A stretch of 29,714 nucleotides of DNA from Neocallimastix lanati (nom. inval.) (lineage: Eukaryota; Neocallimastigomycota; Neocallimastigomycetes; Neocallimastigales; Neocallimastigaceae), in the NCBI GenBank assembly GCA_016946835.1, contig JACVTC010000425.1, forward strand, positions 1-29,714. The letters run 5' to 3'. The translations under genes and the position numbers were made by a program. Positions 8,747-16,833 of the stretch are shown in pieces; position 1 is the first letter of the stretch, and each line of letters starts with the position of its first letter. The notes beneath the pieces are model-generated. The model was not told the origin of the DNA and made no database searches. It saw nothing but the letters and a program-made list of their open reading frames with translations.

Positions 8747-9971
8747 AAAATTATTGAAAAACAACATAGAAATCTTAGCTATCAAAATTGATGAATTGGG
8801 AAGAACAAAGCTATTACCACACTCTATTCAAATTAAAGAAAATACAACTCCAATAAAACAAAAATGTTACAGACTATCAAAGATTCAAGCGCAAGCACTT
8901 AAAAAAGAAATTATAAAATTACTACGAAATAAATTAATAGAGCCTTCCTGTTCTCCATGGTCCTCACCTGTAATTCTTGTTCTAAAGAAAAATAATAAAT
9001 GGAGAATGTGTATCGACTTCAGGAAATTGAATAATGTTACCATAAAAGACGCCTATTCATTGCCATTAATAGATGATATTCTTTTTTCTATAGGGAAAAA
9101 TGTAAAGATTTTTACGACACTTGATTTATTCTCCGGGTTTCATCAAATCCCGATGAACCTTGAAGACATCCCAAAAACTTCTTTCACTACGATGTATGGG
9201 AATTACCAATTTAAAGTTATGCCTTTCGGACTCTGCAACGCCCCAGGAACCTTTCAACGCGAAATGAATAGGATATTCCTTCCTCTAATTGGAAAATGCA
9301 TGTTTATTTACATTGATGATTTGATTATATTCTCTACCAGTCTCGAAGATCATATTTCAGATCTTAATAAAGTTTTTCAAATTATAAAAGAAAACGGTCT
9401 AAAAATCAATCTTGAAAAATGTAAGTTTTTTAAAGAATCCGTCGAATTATTAGGTCACGCTGTCTCAATCAATGGAGTCTCTCCTATTCCTTCAAAGACC
9501 AAAGTAATTTTTGAGTGGCTTCCACCGTCAAACATTAACCAGTTACAATCCTTCTTAGGAGCCGTAGGATATTACCGAAAGTTTATTTTTAATTTCGCAT
9601 CAATCGCTAAACCTCTTTTTAAACTTTTAAAGAAAGGAGTGAAGTTTTCATGGGGGGAGAAAGAAAAAGAAAGTTTTGAAGAATTAAAAAATCGTTTGAT
9701 TACTGCACCTATTTTATCGATGCCCGATTTTGATAAACAATTTATCATACGAACAGACGCCTCGTTTGATGGAATAGGCGGAGTACTGTTACAAAAGGAC
9801 GATGTTGGAAATGAGAAACCTATTCATTTTATAAGCCGTTCTTTGAAGCCAGCAGAAAAAAATTATGGAATCACTGACTTGGAGCCGCTTTTTATTGTGT
9901 TAAAAAATTTAAACCTTATATTTCTGGAAACAAACAAGAAACGTTACTCTTCACCGACCACAAGCCATTAA
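8712..9971 (+). CDS. pol: Element 2 reverse transcriptase and N-terminal RNase H (pol fragment)
   Basis: 419 codons of reverse transcriptase that would copy element RNA into DNA. RT motifs: LDLFSGFHQI with Asp138, MPFGLCNAPGTFQ, and YIDD at 200-203. RNase H begins with RTDAS (Asp349) and DLEPL (Glu391). After LFIV the frame is lost by a net one-base deletion near 9899-9901, and the remaining 20 codons to 9971 are out of frame. The true reading, including FTDHKPL with the third RNase H Asp, continues in the frame of the next ORF. The ATG at 8712 may not be the real start: removing one A from the A7 run near 8736 would join this frame to ORF2, so a +1 shift, a mutation or a sequencing error are all possible. 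Confidence 0.9.
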   Translation: MRAHRLLGKKFKKLLKNNIEILAIKIDELGRTKLLPHSIQIKENTTPIKQKCYRLSKIQAQALKKEIIKLLRNKLIEPSCSPWSSPVILVLKKNNKWRMCIDFRKLNNVTIKDAYSLPLIDDILFSIGKNVKIFTTLDLFSGFHQIPMNLEDIPKTSFTTMYGNYQFKVMPFGLCNAPGTFQREMNRIFLPLIGKCMFIYIDDLIIFSTSLEDHISDLNKVFQIIKENGLKINLEKCKFFKESVELLGHAVSINGVSPIPSKTKVIFEWLPPSNINQLQSFLGAVGYYRKFIFNFASIAKPLFKLLKKGVKFSWGEKEKESFEELKNRLITAPILSMPDFDKQFIIRTDASFDGIGGVLLQKDDVGNEKPIHFISRSLKPAEKNYGITDLEPLFIVLKNLNLIFLETNKKRYSSPTTSH

Positions 9972-11338
9972 TAGGACTTTTTAAAAATAAGGAAACAATG
10001 AACTCTCGACAAACAAGATGGGTTTTACTTCTCTCTATGTTAAAGGTAAATATAATTTACGAACCAGGGAAGAAAAATGTCATAGCAGACGCGTTATCCA
10101 GGATGAGAATGAAAAATGAAGAAGTAGTAGCAACCTTATTGTCTGACTTGAACATTAATATTGACAACAAATTAATTAGTAAATTCAATGATAAATTTAT
10201 CAAGGTTAATAACGAGGAATATTTTGTTAATCAAGGATCTCTAAGAAAAGTTATAAAAGAAGATAAACAAAAAATTAAATTAATTCTCGAGGCACACAGG
10301 ATTGGACATGAAGGGGTATTCAAGACTTATAACCGACTGAAGAGAGACTATTACTGGGTAAATATGATATTAGATGTTAAGTATTTTGTTAGTACATGCA
10401 AAAAATGTCAGTTATTTAAACCGCAGACTTTTAATACTCAAACGGAGAATATTCCCACAAAACCGGGCTTACCTTTCACTGTAGTAGGATTGGATATCGT
10501 AGGGCCATTACCGGTAACAGAAAAAGGAAATCAGTATATTATAGTCTTAGTAGACTACTTAACAAAGTGGGTAGAAGCTGAGCCCACTGGTACCATTGAC
10601 TCAAATGATGTAATATTTTTCTTAACTAAGGTGTTTTCGAGACACGGTATACCAGAAATTTTAATAACAGACAATGGTCCTCAATTCCGTTCAGACAAAA
10701 CTAAAGCCTTCCTAGATCTTTATGGAGTCTATGTAAAATATATTTCTGTTTATCATCCTGAATCAAATGGAATGGTAGAAAACAGAAATAAAGAGATTGG
10801 GAAATACCTTAGGATATTATGCAATAATAATACACATAAATGGGACGAAATACTTCTTAGTGCTCTTTGGGCCCTCAGAACCTGTAAAAATGAGTCAACT
10901 AAGTTCTCCAGCTTCGAACTTTTGTACGGTCGTCGAGACTTCCAACCCTTTGAGCTAACTATCAATTTAGACAAGAAAGAAGAATATGAGAGTGAAGAAG
11001 AATACCTTATTAGGAAGTTTATTAGACATCACTTATGGATTAAAGAAGCTATAGAAAATATTCAAACAGCCAATAAGTTATGGGAAGACAGAAGAAACCA
11101 AATGAAGCGATTAAAAGCAGAATATAAACCAGGAGAACTAGTTTTGATTAGAACAATTAATAGGAAAAAACTTGAACCTTTCTTTGTAGGACCTCTAAAA
11201 ATAGTAAAGCAACAATATAATACAGTAACTTTATGCGACCCCATCACTAATGAAATTGCGAATAGAAATGTGCATCTGAAAAATATAGTTCCGTACAAAT
11301 TATGCGAAATTGAAACTTCTGGGACGAAGTCCAATTAA
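9899..11338 (+). CDS. pol: Element 2 RNase H end and integrase (pol fragment)
   Basis: Continuation of pol after the frameshift. The frame is readable from about 9899; its first Met is at 9998. Counting from that Met, it has the tether end (DALSR), then integrase: zinc-binding H100, H104, C134, C137, and a catalytic core with D166 (GLDIVGP), D225 (TDNGPQF) and E261 (ESNGMVE), a D,D-35-E spacing. A GPY/F-like module (FVGPLKIVKQ, about 396-405) follows. The protein ends about 40 residues later with no chromodomain, separating this element from elements 3 and 4. Integrase would insert the cDNA; the nearby tRNA gene hints at Pol III-linked targeting. The PPT starts immediately after the stop codon. 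Confidence 0.9.
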   Translation, partial: VKKFKPYISGNKQETLLFTDHKPLIGLFKNKETMNSRQTRWVLLLSMLKVNIIYEPGKKNVIADALSRMRMKNEEVVATLLSDLNINIDNKLISKFNDKFIKVNNEEYFVNQGSLRKVIKEDKQKIKLILEAHRIGHEGVFKTYNRLKRDYYWVNMILDVKYFVSTCKKCQLFKPQTFNTQTENIPTKPGLPFTVVGLDIVGPLPVTEKGNQYIIVLVDYLTKWVEAEPTGTIDSNDVIFFLTKVFSRHGIPEILITDNGPQFRSDKTKAFLDLYGVYVKYISVYHPESNGMVENRNKEIGKYLRILCNNNTHKWDEILLSALWALRTCKNESTKFSSFELLYGRRDFQPFELTINLDKKEEYESEEEYLIRKFIRHHLWIKEAIENIQTANKLWEDRRNQMKRLKAEYKPGELVLIRTINRKKLEPFFVGPLKIVKQQYNTVTLCDPITNEIANRNVHLKNIVPYKLCEIETSGTKSN

Positions 11339-11351
11339 AAAGGGGGCGTCA
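11337..11351 (+). promoter_or_regulatory. Element 2 polypurine tract
   Basis: AAAAAGGGGGCGTCA ends exactly at the 3' LTR TG and overlaps the integrase stop region. Elements 3 and 4 also show GCGT between the purine run and the LTR. Confidence 0.8.
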
Positions 11352-12196
11352 TGTTACGGAACTAGCCAAAATACAATAAACTAATGATTTAAATTATACA
11401 ATTCGAAATTATAATTAAATTTAATAACTTTATATGTTAATTAATTTAAACTATTTTTATAATTTCATAATTTTATTTTTAATTTAAAATAATTATATAA
11501 ATTATCAAATTAAATTGATTAATGACTAATTATTAAATAATTATTATTTTATTAAATTGATTAATGACTAATTATTAAATAATTATTATTTTATTAAATT
11601 GATTAATGACTAATTATTAAATAATTATTATTTTATTAAATTGATTAATGACTAATTATTAAATAATTATTATTTTATTAAATTGATTAATGACTAATTA
11701 TTAAATAATTATTATTTTATTAAATTGATTAATGACTAATTATTAAATAATTATTATTTTATTAAATTGATTAATGACTAATTATTAAATAATTATTATT
11801 TTATATTAATTAAATTGTTTTATTATTATATTTAATTATTATTTATATTAAAATGTTTTAAGAATTATATTATCGAAAATATTATCAATAATTTTATTGT
11901 TAAATTTATTAATTTTATCATTATTAATATTTTGTCATTAAAAATAATATTAATTATATTAGTATTAATATTTTTATTATTAAAATAACTTTTAAAAAAT
12001 ATTATTAAAATCACATGTAATAATTATTCTAATAAGAATTAAAATAATTATAAAATTCATGTAGTAAAAAAGTATAAAAGAAAAAGAAAATACTTAATAA
12101 AAAAAAAGAGTTAATAAAGATAAAAAAGAAAATTTAATTATTAAGAATATATTATTTTTGAAAATAAAAATTTAAATTATTAAAAATCCTGCAACA
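11352..12196 (+). repeat. Element 2 3' LTR
   Basis: About 845 bp, starting TGTTACGGAACTA and ending near CCTGCAACA. It is similar to 5807-6484 but with many substitutions and small indels and seven rather than three 42 bp repeat units. A TATAAAAG box is conserved near 12070. The right boundary is less certain than the left. Confidence 0.7.
11505..11800. repeat. 42 bp tandem repeat, seven copies, in 3' LTR
   Basis: GATTAATGAC recurs at 11517, 11559, 11601, 11643, 11685, 11727 and 11769, exactly every 42 bp. The units are nearly identical to each other, pointing to recent slippage or unequal exchange. Confidence 0.95.
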
Positions 12197-14385
12197 AAAA
12201 ATTTGTAATAATCATACTAAATTCTATCACTAAATATGATTATTAACTTCAACTTAATGACTAATTCATTAAGTTGAGAAATAAAATAAAAATAAAAATT
12301 TTACCTAAAAACGAGTTTATTATAAAATTAATTATAATAATAACACAAAAAGTAAAAGAAGGAATATTTGAATAAATTTGGTTTAAAAAATATGTTTTTG
12401 AATAAAATGTTTTATTAATTTATTAAAGTTTAAAATATAAAATTACTATTATTATAACTATATTTTTATAATAATAACTCTTGATTTCTTAAAGAGAAAT
12501 AAAGAGCCCTTTTATATTTTTTTATTAAATTAAGGTTAAATAAAAAGTTTTTCTAATCTTAAAAATTATCTTATCTAGAAAAAGATTAGAAGAAAAAACT
12601 AGATAAGTTTTGATCGATATTCTATTCATATCGATCATCGTATATATTAAGTAAAACCAAATATATTATTTTATATTTGGATAAAACCTTAATATATCGA
12701 TTTTCTAAATTTTAATTTAGATCATCAAATAAAAGGAAAAATAAATAATAACCGGAATGATCTAAATTATTCTATTTTTCTAAATATTATTTTTAAAATC
12801 TAATCTAAACTTATTAACATAAAACTATCTTTAAAAAATACAGAAACTTATTAATTGTTCTTTTAAATGTACAATGTACAAAATAAATAAAACTAATGTT
12901 TACATTAACTTGATAATTAAATGAATAACTAAATAAAATTAATAATATTAATAAAAGAATATATAATAGTTATTTAAATAAATTTTTTAATATTATTTTA
13001 GTGTATGAATAATTATATTTTTAATAAATTTGATAATAATATTTCAATGTATGAATTAATTATAATTTAAATAAATTTATAATTATTATCAATAATTATA
13101 AAGACTAAGAAATAGTAATTATTTATTAATAAATAATTATTATTTCTTACAAAATTAGAAAAAAGTAACAATTAGCTTAATTTAGAAATTCTACTAAAAG
13201 CGAATACTAGTGGATTTGAAGTTAAAATTCACTATTAGATCAATTAAAATTTAATTTAGTTATTAACAAAAAATTATTTTAATTATAAAAATAAATATTA
13301 GAAGCATTAAAGAATTAGAAACCAAAGGGTATGGACTTATTTATTACAGATAATTTAATTTAATTTAATCCTTTAGAATTTGATAAAAATAACATGAAGG
13401 AAAACAACGATAACTCAACAAATAATGGAAATATTGTATTGATATTCCCGCTAAAAATATATTCATTAGAAAGCTACTGACGAGAACTACAATATATGTT
13501 AAAATCAACTTTATTGGACAACTAGATAACGAGATATTGGACTTTAAAGATATTTAAATATAAAAATATAATTTAATTATTTAATTAAGACCCTAAATTA
13601 TTAATTAAGAAAATTATATTAGATAAATCTCTTAACTTGGAAATTATATTATTAATTTTTATTATTAATTAAAAATACAGAATTAGTTATTAGTAATAGT
13701 TTTATAATATTTTAAATAAGTTTTATATATTTTATTATTATATATTTTATTCATTTATTTCTAAAAGATTCTAAGGAATTCTTTATCATTCTAAAGATTT
13801 CAGAAAGAGAATTTTTAATTAGTTTTAATATTTTATTTTATTTTATTTTATATTTGATTATTAAATTAGTTTTATTATTAAATTGTTTTATGAATAATTA
13901 TATAGTTATTTTATTAAAAGATTCTTATCAATATTATTTTATTTTATATTTTATATAGTTTATATACATGTATGAATATATTAAGATTAAAATGTATTAT
14001 TTAATTATATTGTTAATTATTATTTTAGTTTAGTATAAAAAGGATTTGAAATTCCATATTTTGAATTCTTTGTATGATTATTAATTAAATATTAAATTCT
14101 AAAATATTAACATAAAGTTAATGAATTAATTATAACAATAAATAATTTTTTATATTAATCTTAGTTAAAATTTATTATTAAAATATATATTAAATAAAAG
14201 TTCTAATAAAACATAAATCTTAAATATTGAAATCTTAATTATAAAACTTTGTGTGTGCTATCTATTATTTAAATTTAATTCAATTGTTATAATTAATAAA
14301 AACATCTTGACCTGACCAATTTAACCCAAACTAGGAAAGATATAGCAAGAATCTTACCTAAACACTCAATTTAAATTTAACAAAT
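12197..14385. other. A/T-rich intergenic region, no supported gene
   Basis: No convincing gene, RNA or element was found. Two less A/T-rich patches could be decayed coding sequence. At 13426-13557 a plus-strand frame of 43 codons includes KLLTRTTIYVKINFIGQ. At 14300-14374 a 24-codon frame includes LTNLTQTRKDIARILPKH. Neither is recognisable or has a proper start. The first 600 bp hold the inverted-repeat cluster listed separately. Confidence 0.5.
12207..12768. repeat. Cluster of perfect short inverted repeats
   Basis: Successive inverted pairs: AATAATCATA (12207-12216) with 12235-12244; CAACTTAATGA (12250-12260) with 12266-12276; TTCTAATCTT (12551-12560) with 12582-12591; CTTATCTAG (12570-12578) with 12599-12607; GATCGATAT (12612-12620) with 12628-12636; AATTTAGATCAT (12714-12725) with 12757-12768. 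Chance pairs are common in A/T-rich DNA, but several include G/C positions. Function unknown. Confidence 0.5.
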
Positions 14386-14409
14386 TGTCTATCAAAATTA
14401 TTTTATATT

Positions 14410-14452
14410 TTATTTATTATTATTATTATTTATTATTATTATTATTTATTAT
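14410..14452. repeat. TTA microsatellite, unit C
   Basis: Short TTATT/TTA tract, the counterpart of the longer tracts in units A and B. Confidence 0.8.
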
Positions 14453-15612
14453 AAATATTTATTTATATTACAAATATTTTCTAGTTTAATAATTATTCTA
14501 TAATTATAAATTATTTTATTAACTAAACTAATAATTATTTAATTCCACATTTAATGTATTATCAATTTTTATATTTTATTATATGCAAAATTATTATTAT
14601 AACCAAGTTAATAGTAAAAGTTAATAAGTCTTATTAATTATTAATTATTTATTATAATAGTTTTATAGAATAATTTATTTGTACTATTAATCTATTCTAA
14701 ACTATTCTAGATTATTTCTAATATTAATTAATTTATTAAGCTATTTATTTTATACCTGTTTAATTATAATGCTAATTGATTATTTATTATTAATCTTTAT
14801 TAATTATTATATGAGTAAATTATCTAATTTATTTTATTTTATTTTATTTTGGTTATTATTTATTATTTTAATAATTTAATAACAACAAAAAATAATTAAA
14901 CAAATATTTACAATTATTTATATTTTTACATGAATTTAAAGTATTTATAATTTTAGTAAAAAAAAGAAATAAAAGAATAAACGTTTTTTATTAAAAGAAA
15001 TAAAAAAAATAATTATATTTGATTATAGAAATAAAGGAATAATAAAAAAATAAAAGAATAGCAATAAAGAAAATAACGAATAATAATAAAGAAAATAAAG
15101 AAATGATATTGTTAATAAGAATAAGATTATTAAAAGTTATCTTCTAAAATTGTTATACTATTTTTCTTGAAATATAATTTTTCATGAAGATCATGATTAA
15201 TTTTTATTTCAATTTTATTAAAGTAGAATTATTTAAGATTTAGATAATTTAATGTGATTTAAGATTAAAAATTAATATTTTAAATAATTTTTATTATCAT
15301 ATTTGATTTTATAATTTAATTCATTAACAGAAAAGAAAAAATAAAATAAAATATTTAAATCACGAACATCCACGATGCGACAATTCTATAAAAAAAAAAG
15401 TTGTAAAATAGAGACTGAATCATAATACCTTTCTACGATTCCAAGAAAGTTACTTATATATGTAAAGTTATTATTATTGAAAAAATTTTTTTTAATTCTC
15501 AGACAGGATTTCTCTAATCGAAATAGAGAAAACTAACTCATTCTTCACAATTACTCAAACAAAAACTATTCAGATCAAAAGGTAAAGATTTATTTCTGTA
15601 ATTTTCCAACTC

Positions 15613-15705
15613 TTAATTCTTTACAGGTAAAGGGATCCAGTGAGAAAAACTAGGTACACTAACACCACAGTATGGGCAACATTTAGGGCAACCCTCTGAG
15701 ACCAT
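15613..15705 (-). other. Short Cys-rich ORF, unit C
   Basis: A 30-codon minus-strand ORF, ATG at 15703-15705 and TAA at 15613-15615, with CPKCCPYCG near the N-terminus. It has the same length and stop as the unit A copy (1792-1884), differing at four residues near the start. All observed differences change the amino acid, so there is no sign of selection on the protein. Not recognised; may be a chance ORF in a conserved repeat. Confidence 0.2.
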
Positions 15706-15788
15706 TTTTCTTTTAATAAAAAATATAAAAATATAAAAATACTAATGTCAAATTTAAAATAAAAAAAAAAAAAAAAATTAAGAAAAAA

Positions 15789-15860
15789 TGGAGAGTGAGT
15801 GATTCGAACACCCAACCTTCCGCTCTGGAGGCGGACGCGCTACCGTTGCGCCAACCCTCC
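15789..15860 (-). tRNA. tRNA-Trp (CCA anticodon), copy C
   Basis: 72 nt minus-strand tRNA with complete cloverleaf pairing, anticodon loop CTCCAGA, seven-base D loop and T loop TTCGAAT. It is the same sequence as copy B. A TTTTTT Pol III terminator follows at once on the minus strand. Element 3 begins 67 bp upstream of its 5' end. Confidence 0.95.
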
Positions 15861-15927
15861 CTTGGTTAGAATGTTGTAAAAGGTATGTTTATTATTAACT
15901 AAAATAGCGAATAATAACTAAATCTAA

Positions 15928-16578
15928 TGTTAAGTTGGTACTTAGATTAAAGGGTAAACTTGGTTGGAAGCCTTTAATCTAATAACCTTTTGATATTATT
16001 TTATTTTTTTAAATTGATTTATTCAAATATAAAATATTATTTTATTATTAAACTTTTAATTAACTATATTTTTATTTAATATGTTTTATTATAAAGTTAT
16101 CAGATTATTTGTAAATAATAATCTTACAAAGATTTAAAAAAGAATATTTTTTAGTTCTTTTATATTTTGAAAAACAATATAAAATATTTAATAATATATT
16201 TTAATAAATACTAATTTAAAGATAACAATATAAAATATAATTTTAATATATAAAGTAATAGAATAATACATATATAATATAAGATAATAAAAATATATAA
16301 AATAATATAATTAATAAAAAACAATTTTTATAAATAATATTCAACTATATTAATTAATATAAAAAGGGATAATGTTAATTAATATGTAATACAATATTAA
16401 TCAATTAATATATTAGGGGTTCAATAATGTATAAAAGGGATAATATTAATTAATATGTAATACAATATTAATTTGGTTATGAACGGTACAAGGATTTAAG
16501 GAGTACAAATTATATTTATAATTAAATTGTTATTTTTGTAGTATTAAATATAAATTAATTTGTATCAAATCCTTGACA
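15928..16578 (-). repeat. Element 3 LTR, left (3' LTR of element)
   Basis: 651 bp. The plus strand starts TGTTAAGTTGGTACTTAG and ends AATCCTTGACA; it is a direct repeat of 21652-22302. Preceded by TSD TCTAA. Confidence 0.96.
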
Positions 16579-16589
16579 ACGCTCTCTCC
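16579..16589 (-). promoter_or_regulatory. Element 3 polypurine tract
   Basis: The minus strand reads GGAGAGAGCGT and ends at the LTR TG. The GCGT end is shared with element 4 (GGGAGGGCGT) and, followed by CA, with element 2. Confidence 0.75.
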
Positions 16590-16761
16590 AAGAATTCGCA
16601 TTCCAGGCGAATTCAAGAATACTAATATTTTTGATATTAGTTTATTCAAAAGAGTACTCAAGAAGTATTTGAAATTCACTTGAACATAAATGTTCAATTG
16701 GCCATGTGAATTTCAAATTAGTTGGAGAAATAAATTGTGTTGAATATATATTTTTAAAGAA

Positions 16762-16765
<4 letters not shown>
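16590..16765 (-). other. Element 3 structured 3' UTR (serial hairpins)
   Basis: Between the poly(A) tract and the PPT are three hairpins: GAATTCGC/GCGAATTC (16592-16599, 16607-16614), ACTAATAT/ATATTAGT (16621-16628, 16634-16641), and a large one pairing TTTGAAATTCAC (16668-16679) with GTGAATTTCAAA (16706-16717) and enclosing TTGAACA/TGTTCAA around TAAA. They could serve RNA packaging, dimerisation or 3' end formation; this is inference. Confidence 0.6.

Positions 16766-16829
<64 letters not shown>
16766..16829 (-). repeat. 64 nt poly(A) tract at pol stop codon (plus-strand T run)
   Basis: An uninterrupted run of 64 T on the plus strand, so on the element's sense strand poly(A) begins within the TAA stop codon. 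Element 4 has a ~53 nt A tract in the same place. The exact length may be unreliable because of sequencing slippage. Confidence 0.9.

Positions 16830-16833
<4 letters not shown>

Larger units (their letters stand above)
5807..12196 (+). mobile_element. Element 2: Ty3/gypsy LTR retrotransposon, no chromodomain
   Basis: A ~6.4 kb plus-strand element. Order: 5' LTR, gag with CCHC knuckle, a second ORF with the protease, RT-RNase H, integrase, polypurine tract AAAAAGGGGGCGTCA, 3' LTR. RT before integrase identifies Ty3/gypsy (Metaviridae-type). The integrase ends shortly after a GPY/F-like stretch with no chromodomain. It lies 14 bp upstream of tRNA-Trp copy B, the position Ty3 uses in yeast. The LTRs are clearly diverged and differ by four tandem repeat units. 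No target duplication is evident (TAATA left, AAAAA right). RNase H is broken by a frameshift, so the copy looks inactive. Confidence 0.88.
14386..15860 (-). repeat. tRNA-Trp repeat unit, copy C
   Basis: Third copy, lacking the first ~60 bp of units A and B. It starts within AATTGTCTATCAAAATTATTTTATATT, carries a short TTA microsatellite and the conserved block (about 15360-15705), and ends at tRNA-Trp. It resembles unit A most closely in the conserved block, where both keep the short Cys-rich ORF. Downstream of the tRNA 5' end the sequence is unrelated to units A and B. Confidence 0.8.

Noticed and set aside
11505-11800. 42 bp repeats considered as a CRISPR-like array
   Set aside because: The units are directly adjacent with no spacers, and they lie inside a retrotransposon LTR of a eukaryote.
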